49,217 nt of DNA from Jannaschia donghaensis. GTDB lineage: Bacteria; Pseudomonadota; Alphaproteobacteria; Rhodobacterales; Rhodobacteraceae. The notes under the pieces are model-generated. The model saw only the letters and a program-made list of their open reading frames with translations. It did not search any database and was not told the DNA's origin. Location of the stretch: the NCBI RefSeq assembly GCF_001403795.1, contig NZ_CXSU01000012.1:384831-434047 (forward strand), read 5' to 3'. Positions 27,603-37,485 of this stretch are shown in pieces; positions within the stretch are counted from its first letter, which is position 1, and each line of letters begins with the position of its first letter. The position numbers were made by a program, and so were the translations under genes.

Positions 27603-28696
27603 CCATCTTCCTTGTGCAGGATCATCGCCGACGCCAGCAGGATGGCGGCGATCGGCGGCGACCAGGCGGCCAACGCCACCGGAAGTTGTCCATTTTCACC
27701 CAGCACCTGCGCGAAGTTGCGCAAGAAGAACACTCCGAACCCAAGCAGCAATGCCGTCAGGACCAAAAGGCCCGAACCACCCGCCCGCGTATGGCGCATG
27801 GAGAACGCGGCCCCGATTAGCACCATCGCGGCCAGCATCAGCGGTGTGGCCAGCTCCATTTGCAACCAGATGCGGTGCGTCAGCCCCGAAAACCCGGCGG
27901 TGTTCAGTTGTTTGATGAAGCCGGGCAGCTGGAAAATCGGGATCGACGACGGCACGCCGAAACTGTCGCGGATCTGGTTTTGCGTCAGGGTCGATGGGAT
28001 GGTCGCCACCGGCACCGACTTGGCATCCCGCTCCGGGTTCTCGGATGTGCCCAGGGGCCACATCTTCGCGTCCTCCAGCAGCCACTCCCCGGTGTCCAGT
28101 TCGGCCCGGGCCGCCTCGATCCGTTCGACCGGCGAGCCGTTTGCATCGAAGGCGAGGAACGTCGCCTCGAACAGGATCGTCCCATCCAGGGAGGAGCGTT
28201 CGGCGCGGATCACCGTCTGTCCCGATCCGTCGCCCTGGCGCAGCCAGACGCCTTCCTCGCTAACCGAAAGGACGCTGCTGACGCCGGTCTTCCAGCCCGC
28301 GACCTCCCGCTCGTAAGCGGCCTGCGTTGCCGCGACGATTGGATTCACGATCAGCAGGCACGCCACCCCCAGAAGGACCGCGGCGACGACCGGGGCCATC
28401 GCGGCAACCAGAGCGGAGCGGCCTGACGCGCGGATGACGACCATTTCGGATGACCGTGCCAGCGACAGGAACAACGCCAGCGTCGACAGGATCACGATCA
28501 GCGGCAAGATCTGATAGAGCGCCGCCGGCAAGTTCAGCGCCGCCAGCTTGAGCCCGTCGGCCACGCCCGCCCCATCGTCGCCGAGCGACCGCAATTGCTC
28601 CATCAGGTCAATCGGCAGCAGCAGTCCGGTGAAGACGAGGGAGACGATGAAGACCAGCCACAAAAACCGGCGCGCCAGGTAGAGCGACAGGATCAT
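27599..28696 (-). CDS. lptG: LptG, LPS export permease
   Basis: A 365-residue YjgP/YjgQ-family permease of the LptB2FG ABC exporter, which pulls LPS from the inner membrane to the LptA bridge. Three N-terminal transmembrane helices (about 10-30, 50-80, 95-120), a periplasmic jellyroll (about 125-260) and three C-terminal helices. MILSLYLARRFLWL and SSEMVVIRASGRS (coupling helix to LptB) are family features. The start at 28696 overlaps the lptF stop (ATGA). Confidence 0.95.
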   Translation of the reverse strand: MILSLYLARRFLWLVFIVSLVFTGLLLPIDLMEQLRSLGDDGAGVADGLKLAALNLPAALYQILPLIVILSTLALFLSLARSSEMVVIRASGRSALVAAMAPVVAAVLLGVACLLIVNPIVAATQAAYEREVAGWKTGVSSVLSVSEEGVWLRQGDGSGQTVIRAERSSLDGTILFEATFLAFDANGSPVERIEAARAELDTGEWLLEDAKMWPLGTSENPERDAKSVPVATIPSTLTQNQIRDSFGVPSSIPIFQLPGFIKQLNTAGFSGLTHRIWLQMELATPLMLAAMVLIGAAFSMRHTRAGGSGLLVLTALLLGFGVFFLRNFAQVLGENGQLPVALAAWSPPIAAILLASAMILHKEDG

Positions 28697-29826
28697 GCGA
28701 TCGTCCCCCGGCGCAGCGGCTTCGGCCCGACCGTATCTCGCCAGACCAGAAATAGTCCCAGCATCAGTGTCAGCAGGCCGGGCGCATATGTCGTCCACCA
28801 AAGCATCGTGTCGTCACGCGCGGCGTTCTCGGCGATGTTCGCCATCATCTTGAGCATGACCGCGGCGATCACGGCCCCCAGAATCTGACGCCAGAGGCCA
28901 AGTCGCGAATAACCGCCCAGCATCAGGAACCCCAAGGCCATCAGCGGCAGCGCAAAGGCGAACAGCGCCTCCGCAAACCGGGCGTGACCTTCGAACATCA
29001 GTTTGGCGGCGCTTTCACCCGTAAGCGCCTGCGTTTCGGCATCCGCCCGCAGCAGCGTTGCGGTCGACAATTCCCGCGGGTCGGGGCGGCGGGTGCCCGA
29101 CGATCCGGCCAGACCGGCCAGGTCATAGGCGAAGTCGTCGAAAGTCGTCGTCACCAGGCTTCGGTCCGCCGTCTGAAGCGTCTGGGCCATGCCGTCGAAC
29201 ATCACAAGACGGGTGCCGCCACCCCCCTCGGGGTCTGTGCGCACCAGGATCGCACGTTCTGCTGTATAGGACGTTCGGGTCGTCTCGCTGCGCCGGTCCT
29301 GAAGGAACAGGCCCAGCAGTTCGCCTTGCGGCGTGATATCGCGCACATAGACCGTCACACCGGTGCCCGGATGCAGGAATTCGCCTGCCTTGAGCAGTCG
29401 CCCCGTCACGTCGCGCGATAACTCCGCCGACCGCTCGGCCAGCGCGGTCCGCGATGCGGGCACCAGGACGTGGCCCAGCACGCTGATCATCACGCCCACG
29501 ACAAGGCCGAACATCAAGATGGGTCGCGCCAGCCGCCAGGGCGACAGGCCGGTGGTTTGCGCCACGACCATCTCGCTGTCGCCCGAAAAGCGGTTAATTC
29601 CGTACAGCGTCGCCACAAGCGCCGAGACGGGCAGCACGGCATAGATCACGTTGGGCAGCGCCAGGGCCGTGAACTCCAGAAAGGTGAGCACGTTCGACCC
29701 GCCGGCGATCAGCGTGTCGAAAAGACCGATCGCCCGGTTCACCCAGTAGACGGCCACGAGGACAAGGCTGAAGAAGCCGAAATAAATCAGCAATTGCCCC
29801 GCGAGGTATCGGTCGAAAAGTGCCAA
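28693..29826 (-). CDS. lptF: LptF, LPS export permease, TTG start
   Basis: A 377-residue partner of LptG with the same six-helix plus jellyroll layout. The N-terminal FDRYLAGQLLIYFGFFSLVLVAVYW is typical. The coupling motif is GDSEMVVAQTTGLSPWRL near residue 88. No ATG gives the family's start; TTG at 29826 does, preceded by GAGGGGGACGC. An upstream in-frame ATG would add 61 residues overlapping pepA and is rejected. It is the first gene of the six-gene operon and diverges from pepA over 173 bases. Confidence 0.92.
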   Translation of the reverse strand: MALFDRYLAGQLLIYFGFFSLVLVAVYWVNRAIGLFDTLIAGGSNVLTFLEFTALALPNVIYAVLPVSALVATLYGINRFSGDSEMVVAQTTGLSPWRLARPILMFGLVVGVMISVLGHVLVPASRTALAERSAELSRDVTGRLLKAGEFLHPGTGVTVYVRDITPQGELLGLFLQDRRSETTRTSYTAERAILVRTDPEGGGGTRLVMFDGMAQTLQTADRSLVTTTFDDFAYDLAGLAGSSGTRRPDPRELSTATLLRADAETQALTGESAAKLMFEGHARFAEALFAFALPLMALGFLMLGGYSRLGLWRQILGAVIAAVMLKMMANIAENAARDDTMLWWTTYAPGLLTLMLGLFLVWRDTVGPKPLRRGTIA

Positions 29827-29999
29827 GCGTCCCCCTCGGAAGCCGTCCGTCCCTTTCCTAGCCGGGTTGCGCGGCGCATCAAAGCCCGGATCGTGCCCCG
29901 TCCGTGAAAACCGCGGACTCCATCCCATGCGGCGTGTCGGCTGGATTGTCCCAAGGGGGGCGTCTAGGGTCCGCCCGAACCGCAGATCAGGAGTATCCC

Positions 30000-31502
30000 A
30001 TGACCGCACCCGCCTCCGTCAGCTTCGTCGCCACCGATCTTGACGCATTGTCCACGTTCGAAGGCGTCATCGCCTGTTTCGTCGCCACCGACGGTGCCAT
30101 GGGTGCCGAGGCGCGGCGGCTGAACCGGCTGTCCAAGGGGGCCGTCAAGCGCGCCGTCGAAAGCCCCGCCTTCGATAAACTGGGTGCGGGCGAGGTGCTG
30201 GACCTCGGGTTTCCCAACGGCATGGCCGCCACGACCATCGTCATCGCCAAGCTGGACCGCCGCCCGAACATGATGAAGGCAATGGGCGCGGGCGCGGCCT
30301 TTGCGAAACTGCGCGGCTCTCGCGGTTTGCTGATCCTGGGCGGGACGCTGCGCCGCCTGTCGGACGCGGTGCTGGGCGCTGCCCTGCGTGGATACGATTT
30401 CTCGGACCACAAGACGGGCGATGAAAAGCCATCCGTCGCCGACATCACCGTGATGACCGCCAAGCCCGAGGAGGCGGAGGCCGCCTTTGCCGACGCCCGC
30501 GCACAGGCCGAGGGCGTGTTCCTGACCCGCGATCTGGTCAACGAGCCGTCGAACGTGTTGACCACCACCGAATTCGCCAATCGGCTGGAGGCGATGACGG
30601 ACCTGGGCCTCAAGGTCGAGGTGCTGGACGAAGAGGAGTTGGAGAAGCTCGGCATGCGCACGCTGCTGGCCGTGGGGCAGGGGTCGGAATCCCCCTCCAA
30701 GGTCGTCGTGATGCAGTGGGACGGCGGTGGGTCCGAAGCGCCCTTCGCGCTGATCGGCAAGGGCGTGGTGTTCGACACCGGCGGCATTTCCCTCAAGCCA
30801 GCCGCGGGCATGGAGGACATGACGATGGACATGGGCGGTGCCGGCACCGTCGCCGGCGTCATGCACACCATCGCAAGGCGCAAAGCCAAGGCGAACGTCG
30901 TCGCGCTAGTCGGCCTGGTGGAGAATATGCCCGACGGCAAGGCCACCCGCCCCGGCGATGTGGTGCGGTCGATGAAGGGCGATACGGTCGAGATCATCAA
31001 TACCGACGCCGAGGGCCGCCTCGTACTGTGCGACGTAATGTGGTACGCGCAAGACCGGTTCAAGCCCGCCGCGATGGTCGACCTTGCCACCCTGACGGGG
31101 GCCATCGTCGTCGGTCTGGGCCACGAGAATGCGGGTGTTTTCTCCAACGACGATGCGCTCTGCGATGCCTTTCTGAAATCCGCCAAGGCCGAAGGCGAAG
31201 GTGCGTGGCGGATGCCGTTGGGGGACGCCTACGACAAGCTTCTGAAATCTCGCGTGGCGGATATGAAGAACATCGGCGGCCGGCCGGGCGGGTCGATTAC
31301 GGCGGCGCAGTTCCTGCTGCGGTTCGTCAAGGATGATACGCCTTGGATCCACCTCGATATCGCGGGCGTCGCTTCGGTGTCCGGCGGCACGGCGATTGCA
31401 CCGGCGGGGGCGACGGGTTGGGGTGTCCGGGCGCTCGACCGATTGATCCGGGATCGGTACGAGGTCGATCTGGATGCGGCGGCGGATGCGCCGAACGCCT
31501 GA
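30000..31502 (+). CDS. pepA: Leucyl aminopeptidase (M17 family)
   Basis: A 500-residue cytosolic aminopeptidase with two metal ions. The C-terminal catalytic domain contains GKGVVFDTGGISLKPAAGM near residue 255, DMGGAGTV near 278, and the signature NTDAEGRLVL near 337. AGGAG lies 7 bases before the ATG. E. coli PepA is also a DNA-binding recombination cofactor; nothing here shows that role. Its TGATG junction with holC matches the usual pepA-holC pair. Confidence 0.96.
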   Translation: MTAPASVSFVATDLDALSTFEGVIACFVATDGAMGAEARRLNRLSKGAVKRAVESPAFDKLGAGEVLDLGFPNGMAATTIVIAKLDRRPNMMKAMGAGAAFAKLRGSRGLLILGGTLRRLSDAVLGAALRGYDFSDHKTGDEKPSVADITVMTAKPEEAEAAFADARAQAEGVFLTRDLVNEPSNVLTTTEFANRLEAMTDLGLKVEVLDEEELEKLGMRTLLAVGQGSESPSKVVVMQWDGGGSEAPFALIGKGVVFDTGGISLKPAAGMEDMTMDMGGAGTVAGVMHTIARRKAKANVVALVGLVENMPDGKATRPGDVVRSMKGDTVEIINTDAEGRLVLCDVMWYAQDRFKPAAMVDLATLTGAIVVGLGHENAGVFSNDDALCDAFLKSAKAEGEGAWRMPLGDAYDKLLKSRVADMKNIGGRPGGSITAAQFLLRFVKDDTPWIHLDIAGVASVSGGTAIAPAGATGWGVRALDRLIRDRYEVDLDAAADAPNA

Positions 31503-31960
31503 TGGGCGAGGCCTATTTCTACCACCTGACGCGCACCGCACCCGACGTCACACTCGCCACGCTGCTGACTCGCTGCCTGGCGCAGTCGTGGCGCGTGGCG
31601 GTGCGCGGCGGCGACGCCGGGCGGCTGGAATGGCTGGATGATCGGTTGTGGCAGGGCGACGGCTTCCTGCCCCATGGTATCGCGGACGGGAACCATGACG
31701 CGCGACAGCCCATCTTGCTGACCACCGGCCCGGCGGAAGATCGCGATTGTCTGATGGCGCTGGACGGGGCCGATGTGGCCCCCGACGAAGTCACGAAGAT
31801 GACGCGGACCTGCATCCTGTTCGACGGCACCGATGGCGAAGCGGTGTCTCGGGCACGGGCGCAATGGAAGGCGCTGACGGACGCCGGATGCGGTGCGCGG
31901 TACTGGTCGGAAGAAGGCGGCAAGTGGGAGGAGAAAGCATCGAAGAACGTGGAGGGCTGA
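31502..31960 (+). CDS. holC: DNA polymerase III chi subunit
   Basis: A 152-residue HolC homologue, which links the clamp-loader complex to single-stranded DNA-binding protein. It starts MGEAYFYHLTRTAPDVTLATLL, with the family core LLTRCLAQSWRVAVR and LDDRLWQGDGFLPHG. The ATG shares one base with the pepA stop. The C-terminus is charged (KWEEKASKNVEG). It ends 26 bases from the convergent protease gene. Confidence 0.92.
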   Translation: MGEAYFYHLTRTAPDVTLATLLTRCLAQSWRVAVRGGDAGRLEWLDDRLWQGDGFLPHGIADGNHDARQPILLTTGPAEDRDCLMALDGADVAPDEVTKMTRTCILFDGTDGEAVSRARAQWKALTDAGCGARYWSEEGGKWEEKASKNVEG

Positions 31961-31986
31961 CCAACAGCGCCCGCCGCTCGATGTCC

Positions 31987-32574
31987 TTACCGGATCAGTC
32001 GCAGCGTATCATTCTCGATCTCGATCTTCCCGAAGCCGCCAAGATACGACATGCCCAGCAGCGATATCCCCAACTCCCCATCGCCGACGATGGCGCGCAC
32101 GTCTCGGTCCACCGTCTCCCCCACCTGAACTTCGTCGAGGAACACCTGAGCGGTGCGGATCGTGCCATTCGCCGTCTGTGCCCGGCCCATATAGGCCAGA
32201 TCGCGCAGGTCGACGCCGACGGCGCGCGCATCGTCCGCCGAAAGCACGATATCAGACGCCCCCGTGTCGACCACGAAATCCACCAACTCCCCGTTGATGC
32301 GCAGCGTCATGTAATAATGTCCGTCGAAGCGACGCGGCACTTCGATCACCATGCCGTCTTGCCCGCCGACATACGTCTGCGTGGGTAACAGGGTTTGCTG
32401 GATCCGGTCCCAGTTGCCGAACGCCAGCGCGACGCCGAGGAAAATCAGAAACCAGATCGCCCCCTGCTGGAAAACCTGACCGACGCGGTGCCGGTTGGAG
32501 ATCAGGAATCCACCCCCGATCACCAGAAGGAACAGGCCGAGGTAGATGAGGCGTGCGGTGTTGTCATCGGTCAT
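31987..32574 (-). CDS. Membrane-anchored retropepsin-like aspartic protease
   Basis: A 195-residue protein of the TIGR02281 clan AA family. Two membrane segments (about 8-24 and 38-54) precede a single retropepsin-type domain with the active-site triad VVDTGASDIVLS near residue 103 and a second hydrophobic-Gly block, LGISLLGMSYL, near 168. One aspartate per chain implies dimer formation. The substrate is unknown; an envelope location is inferred from the anchors. It follows marC by 28 bases on the same strand. Confidence 0.88.
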   Translation of the reverse strand: MTDDNTARLIYLGLFLLVIGGGFLISNRHRVGQVFQQGAIWFLIFLGVALAFGNWDRIQQTLLPTQTYVGGQDGMVIEVPRRFDGHYYMTLRINGELVDFVVDTGASDIVLSADDARAVGVDLRDLAYMGRAQTANGTIRTAQVFLDEVQVGETVDRDVRAIVGDGELGISLLGMSYLGGFGKIEIENDTLRLIR

Positions 32575-32602
32575 GCCCCATACCTAGGGGCGATGGCCCG
32601 CG

Positions 32603-33211
32603 TTACCAACCGGGCAAATCGCTGAGCCCGTCGAGGACGAATTGCACCGACAGCGCCGCCAGCAACATGCCCAGCAGGCGCGTCACCACGTTGATGCCGG
32701 TATGCCCCAGCAGTTTTTCCATGGGTGTCGCCAGCAGGAAGAACGCGAAGACAACGGCGATCACCATCAGCATCACGCCGATGGCCTGCGCCGATCCGAT
32801 CGCACTTGCCTCGTCGGTCAGCAGGATCATCGTCGCGATGGCTCCCGGACCCGCGATCAGCGGCAGGGCAAAAGGGAAGACTGACGGATCGGTCGTCGGC
32901 TCCTCCGCGCGGCCCTCCCGCTTGGGCTGGCGCCGCTCGAACAACATCTCCAATGCCGTCAGGAACAGCAGCAGGCCGCCGGCGATCCGGAAGGCCGGCA
33001 TGGAAATGCCGAGGAAGGTCAGGATGGAATCGCCCAGCAGGGCGAAGGCGATCAGGATGCCCGCGGCGATCACGCAGGCCCGAACCGCGATGGCCCGCCG
33101 CGCGCGCATCGTCATACCGGCGGTCATCGCCACGAAGATCGGGGCAAGGCCGATCGGGTCGATCACCACGAAGAGCGCGGTAAAGGCGGTGATGGCTTCG
33201 GTCAGTGTCAT
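32603..33211 (-). CDS. MarC family integral membrane protein
   Basis: A 202-residue membrane protein with about six hydrophobic helices. Family features are FVVIDPIGLAPIFVAMTAGM at the start and FPFALPLIAGPGAIATMILL near residue 110. MarC proteins resemble transporters, but the substrate is not established, and the old link with multiple antibiotic resistance is not supported. It lies 30 bases after the ABC-F gene on the same strand, so co-transcription is likely. Confidence 0.92.
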   Translation of the reverse strand: MTLTEAITAFTALFVVIDPIGLAPIFVAMTAGMTMRARRAIAVRACVIAAGILIAFALLGDSILTFLGISMPAFRIAGGLLLFLTALEMLFERRQPKREGRAEEPTTDPSVFPFALPLIAGPGAIATMILLTDEASAIGSAQAIGVMLMVIAVVFAFFLLATPMEKLLGHTGINVVTRLLGMLLAALSVQFVLDGLSDLPGW

Positions 33212-33241
33212 TGGAGGGTCATACCCGTCGCCGATCGCGGT

Positions 33242-35098
33242 TCAAACGCTCTTCTCTGCCTTTTCGAGCGTTTCCAGCGCCGTCATCCACAGCGCTTCGG
33301 CCCGGTCGGACGCCTGCATGACCTCTGCGTATTTCTTGTTCCATGTTTCTAACTCGCCTTGGCGACCGTCTTCGTAAAGGCTTGGGTCAGCCAGTTTCTT
33401 GGCCAGCTTGTCGCGCATCTCCTCGATCTTGCGAACGCGTGCTTCGCCCTTCTTGGCCTCCGACCGCAGTTCGGACAGCTTTGCGTGGCTGACGGGCTTG
33501 GGCTTTTCCTTTTCGCGTCCGGCCTTTGCGGGCTTTTCCTCCCCTTGAAGGAGCAGCTTGCGATAACTTTCGAGATCGCCGTCATACGGGCCGACAGTAC
33601 CCCCCTTGACCAGCCAAAGGCGGTCCGCGACCAGGCTCAACAGGTGCATGTCGTGGCTGACCAGCACCACGGCACCGGTGTAGGCTGTCAGCGCCTCCAC
33701 CAGCGCCTCCCGGCTTTCGATGTCGAGGTGGTTCGTCGGCTCGTCCAGGATCAACATGTGCGGCGCGTCGAGCGTCGCCAGAAGCAGCGACAGCCGTGCC
33801 TTTTGGCCGCCCGACAGTTTCGCGACGACGGTATCGGCCTGATCCACGCCAAGGCCGAACCCGGCCAGGCGGGCACGGTGCCGTGGGGGCGTTTCCAACG
33901 GGCGTTCGCGGCGAATATGGTCCAGCGGCGTCTCGTCGACGAAAAGTTCGTCCACCTGATGCTGTGCGAAGTAGCCTATCCTCAACTTCTTCGACGCGAT
34001 GCGCCGCCCGTCGATCGTGTTAAGTCTGTCCGACAAGAGTTTGGACAGCGTGGATTTTCCTTCACCGTTCCGCCCCAGCAAGGCAATCCGGTCGTCTTGG
34101 TCGATCCGAACATTCAGACGCCCCAGCACCGGCGTTCCGTCGTAGCCGGTCGAGGCCGCGTCCAGCCGCAGGATCGGCGGCGACATCTCTTCGGGTTGCG
34201 GAAAGGTAAAGACGGTGCGCGCGGCATCTTCGGGCGCGCGGATCGTCTCCATCTTTTCCAGCATCTTGACCCGGCTTTGCGCCTGCTTGGCCTTGCTGGC
34301 CTTGGCTTTGAAGCGGTCGACGAAACTTTGCAAATGCGCGCGTCTGGCGTCCTGCTTGGCGGCCTCGGCGGCCTGACCCGCCCGTTTTTCGGCGCGCGCC
34401 CGGACGAACTGGTCATACGTCCCGGTGTAATAGGTCAGGCCCTTGTTTTCGAGATGCAGAATCCCGCCGACCGCCCGGTTCAGCAGGCCACGGTCGTGAC
34501 TGATAATGATGACCGTATGGGGATATTTGGCCAGATAGCTTTCAAGCCAGAGCGCGCCTTCGAGGTCGAGATAGTTCGTCGGCTCGTCCAGCAGGAGCAG
34601 ATCGGGCTGTGCAAAAAGCACCCCGGCCAGCGCCACCCGCATCCGCCAGCCGCCGGAATAATCCGAACAGGGACGTTGTTGTTCGTGAACTTCGAAGCCC
34701 AGACCCCGCAAGATGCTGGACGCCCGCGCCTCGCCGGACCAGGCGTCGATGTCCTGCAGCCGCGCCTGTACTTCGGCGATGCGGGTGGGGTCGGTTGCGG
34801 TCTCGGCCTCCGCCATCAGGGCGGCGCGTTCCTCGTCCGCATCAAGGACGGTCTGCAAGACGCTGATATCGCTTGATGGAACTTCTTGCGCCACGCCGCC
34901 GATCCGGGCGCGACTGGGCAGGGAAATATCGCCCGCGTCCAGCACGAGCTGACTGCGGATCAGGCGGAAGAGCGTGGTCTTGCCGGTGCCGTTGCGCCCG
35001 ACGAGGCCCACCTTGTGGCCCTCGGGGATGCTGGCGCTGGCCCCTTCGAACAGGGGACGGCCCGCGACGGAATAGTTGAGGTCTGTGATCTGAAGCAT
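33242..35098 (-). CDS. ABC-F ATPase (Uup/YheS-like translation factor)
   Basis: 618 residues with two ABC domains and no membrane segment. First domain: Walker A GRNGTGKT near 36 and signature SGGWRMR near 147. Second domain: Walker A GRNGEGKS near 344 and signature LSGGQKAR. The linker (about 230-300) is rich in Lys, Arg and Ala as in the P-site tRNA interaction motif. A charged C-terminal coiled coil (about 530-618) resembles the Uup DNA- or RNA-binding tail. ABC-F proteins act on ribosomes. Which subfamily it belongs to cannot be fixed by eye. Confidence 0.93.
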   Translation of the reverse strand: MLQITDLNYSVAGRPLFEGASASIPEGHKVGLVGRNGTGKTTLFRLIRSQLVLDAGDISLPSRARIGGVAQEVPSSDISVLQTVLDADEERAALMAEAETATDPTRIAEVQARLQDIDAWSGEARASSILRGLGFEVHEQQRPCSDYSGGWRMRVALAGVLFAQPDLLLLDEPTNYLDLEGALWLESYLAKYPHTVIIISHDRGLLNRAVGGILHLENKGLTYYTGTYDQFVRARAEKRAGQAAEAAKQDARRAHLQSFVDRFKAKASKAKQAQSRVKMLEKMETIRAPEDAARTVFTFPQPEEMSPPILRLDAASTGYDGTPVLGRLNVRIDQDDRIALLGRNGEGKSTLSKLLSDRLNTIDGRRIASKKLRIGYFAQHQVDELFVDETPLDHIRRERPLETPPRHRARLAGFGLGVDQADTVVAKLSGGQKARLSLLLATLDAPHMLILDEPTNHLDIESREALVEALTAYTGAVVLVSHDMHLLSLVADRLWLVKGGTVGPYDGDLESYRKLLLQGEEKPAKAGREKEKPKPVSHAKLSELRSEAKKGEARVRKIEEMRDKLAKKLADPSLYEDGRQGELETWNKKYAEVMQASDRAEALWMTALETLEKAEKSV

Positions 35099-35200
35099 GG
35101 GGGTGCCATGCAGGCCCGCGCGTGCGGCGTCAACACCCGGTTTCCTTTGGTCCGCACCCCTGCTAGTGGCGCGGCAAATCACATCCGAACGGAGACCGAC

Positions 35201-35623
<423 letters not shown>

Positions 35624-35645
35624 TCCCGGTCTGATCTATTTCAGG

Positions 35646-35674
35646 GGGGCGTCCTGCGGGACGCCCCGTTGTTT
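35646..35674 (+). terminator. Rho-independent terminator after ndk
   Basis: GGGGCGTCC (35646-35654) pairs with GGACGCCCC (35659-35667) around a four-base loop, followed by GTTGTTTT. It lies 22 bases after the ndk stop. Confidence 0.88.
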
Positions 35675-35722
35675 TGCGCGGGCGTTATTGCCATGCGCCG
35701 CCGGCGGGCGTAGCCCGAGGCC

Positions 35723-37099
35723 ATGTCCGAACCCCTGTCCCTTCACCTCAGGCGCACGCTGATCCTGGGTTTGCCGCTGGTTGGCAGTCAGGTCGGGCAG
35801 GTGATGATCGGGCTGACCGATACCCTGATGCTGGGCCGCTACTCGGTCGAGGCATTGGCCGCGTCGACCATCTGTCATTCGGCCTTTTTCACATTGTTCG
35901 TTCTTGGCAGCGGTTTTGCCGTCGCCTGCATGCCCATGGCTGCCAGCGCGCTGGGCCAGAACGACGAGACGCAGGTTCGCCGCGTGGCGCGGATGGGCCT
36001 GTGGCTGTCGCTGTTGACGGGCCTTGTGATGATGCCGCTGTTCTTCTGGTCCGGTCCGATCCTGCTGGCGCTTGGCCAGACGGCCGAGGTTGCGGCGGGC
36101 GGGCAGGACTATCTGCGCATCGCGGGGTGGGGCATGGTGCCGGCCCTTCTTCTGGCGACGTTCCGCAGTCATCTTTCGGCGTTGGAGCGGACGCGCATCG
36201 TGTTCTGGGCCACCTTGCTGGCGGCGGGACTGAACGTCGTCGTCAACTGGCTTTTGATCTTCGGCAACCTGGGCTTTCCCGAACTTGGCTTGCGCGGGGC
36301 CGCGGTTGCGTCATTGGGCGTGCAGATCCTGTCGGCGGCGGTGCTGGCGGTCTATGCGACGCGCGGATCGGACATGGCACGGTTCGAGCTGTTTCGGAAC
36401 CTGCACCGCCCGGATTGGCCGATCTTCGCCGACATCGCGCGGATGGGCCTGCCCATCGGCCTGACCCATGTGTCGGAATCGGCGCTGTTCGCAACTTCGG
36501 CCGTGATGATGGGCTGGATCGGTACGGTCGCGCTGGGCGCGCATGGCATCGCCATCGGTGTCGCGGCGCTGACGTTCATGATCCACATGGGCCTGTCGCA
36601 AGCGGCGACCGTGCGAGTCGGCCGGGCCTGGGGGCAGGGCGATGGACCGGCCCTGCGGCGCGCGGCCCTGGCGGCAGCGATCCTGTCGGGGATCATGGTG
36701 GCCGCGTCGATGGTCCTTTATCTGGGCTTTGGCGATTGGATCGTTGGCCTGTTCCTGGACGCCAGCGACCCGGAGGCCCCCGCGATCCTTGCCCTTGGCG
36801 TGACCCTGCTGATGCTGGCGGCGCTGTTTCAACTGGTGGATGCGGGGCAGGTCATGGCGCTCGGCTTTTTGCGCGGGGTGCAGGACACGCGGGTGCCGAT
36901 GATCTACGCAATCCTGTCCTATTGGGTCGTCGGCATTCCCATCAGCTATGTGCTGGGGTTCACCTTCGATCTGGGACCGCAGGGCATCTGGCTTGGGCTG
37001 GTCGCGGGACTTCTGACCGCGACAGCGGCGCTGATGACGCGGTTCGTGCGGATGACCGCGCCCGTCCGGTCGGACCCCGCCGCTACATCGAGAAGCTGA
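35723..37099 (+). CDS. MATE family efflux transporter
   Basis: A 458-residue multidrug and toxin extrusion protein with about twelve hydrophobic helices in two halves. It starts LILGLPLVGSQVGQVMIGLTDTLMLGRYS, with GLPIGLTHVSESALFA opening the second half near residue 238, as in NorM-type members. It exports cationic compounds by Na+ or H+ antiport; the substrate here is unknown. Its 3' end overlaps the convergent Fe-S carrier gene by 17 bases. Confidence 0.94.
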   Translation: MSEPLSLHLRRTLILGLPLVGSQVGQVMIGLTDTLMLGRYSVEALAASTICHSAFFTLFVLGSGFAVACMPMAASALGQNDETQVRRVARMGLWLSLLTGLVMMPLFFWSGPILLALGQTAEVAAGGQDYLRIAGWGMVPALLLATFRSHLSALERTRIVFWATLLAAGLNVVVNWLLIFGNLGFPELGLRGAAVASLGVQILSAAVLAVYATRGSDMARFELFRNLHRPDWPIFADIARMGLPIGLTHVSESALFATSAVMMGWIGTVALGAHGIAIGVAALTFMIHMGLSQAATVRVGRAWGQGDGPALRRAALAAAILSGIMVAASMVLYLGFGDWIVGLFLDASDPEAPAILALGVTLLMLAALFQLVDAGQVMALGFLRGVQDTRVPMIYAILSYWVVGIPISYVLGFTFDLGPQGIWLGLVAGLLTATAALMTRFVRMTAPVRSDPAATSRS

Positions 37100-37412
37100 C
37101 GCCGCAGCCGCAACTGCTGGAGGCGTTGGGGTTCTCGATCGTGAACCGCGCGCCGATCAGCTCTTCGGTGAAGTCGATGGTTGCCCCGCCCAAAAACGGC
37201 AGCGACACTTCGTCGACGACCACCTTTTCGCCCGCGCCTTCCAGCACGGTGTCGCCGTCGGCCACATCGTCGAGGTCGATCTGATACTGAAATCCAGAAC
37301 ACCCGCCCCCTTCGACGGCGACGCGCAGGGCCTTGCCCTGATCGGACGCGCCGATCTCGGACAGACGCTCGAAGGCGCGGGGGGTCACGCGGGGGGGAAG
37401 AGCAAGGTCCAT
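37083..37412 (-). CDS. A-type iron-sulfur cluster carrier (HesB/IscA/ErpA family)
   Basis: A 109-residue protein that carries Fe-S clusters to target enzymes. The three conserved Cys are in GGGCSGFQY and in the terminal SSCGCGVSF. PPRVTPRAFERLSEIG is the typical start. An ATG at 37433 has a fair AGGA site and would add seven residues, so the start is uncertain. It stands alone rather than in an isc or suf operon and is divergent from dgt (73 bases). It is likely ErpA-like, but IscA and SufA cannot be told apart by eye. Confidence 0.92.
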   Translation of the reverse strand: MDLALPPRVTPRAFERLSEIGASDQGKALRVAVEGGGCSGFQYQIDLDDVADGDTVLEGAGEKVVVDEVSLPFLGGATIDFTEELIGARFTIENPNASSSCGCGVSFSM

Positions 37413-37485
37413 GGTCGCCTCGGGGCTGTGCATCTGGGTCGTCCTAGATATATGGGGGCCGAGCGCGCATTCCAAGTGAGCAGAT

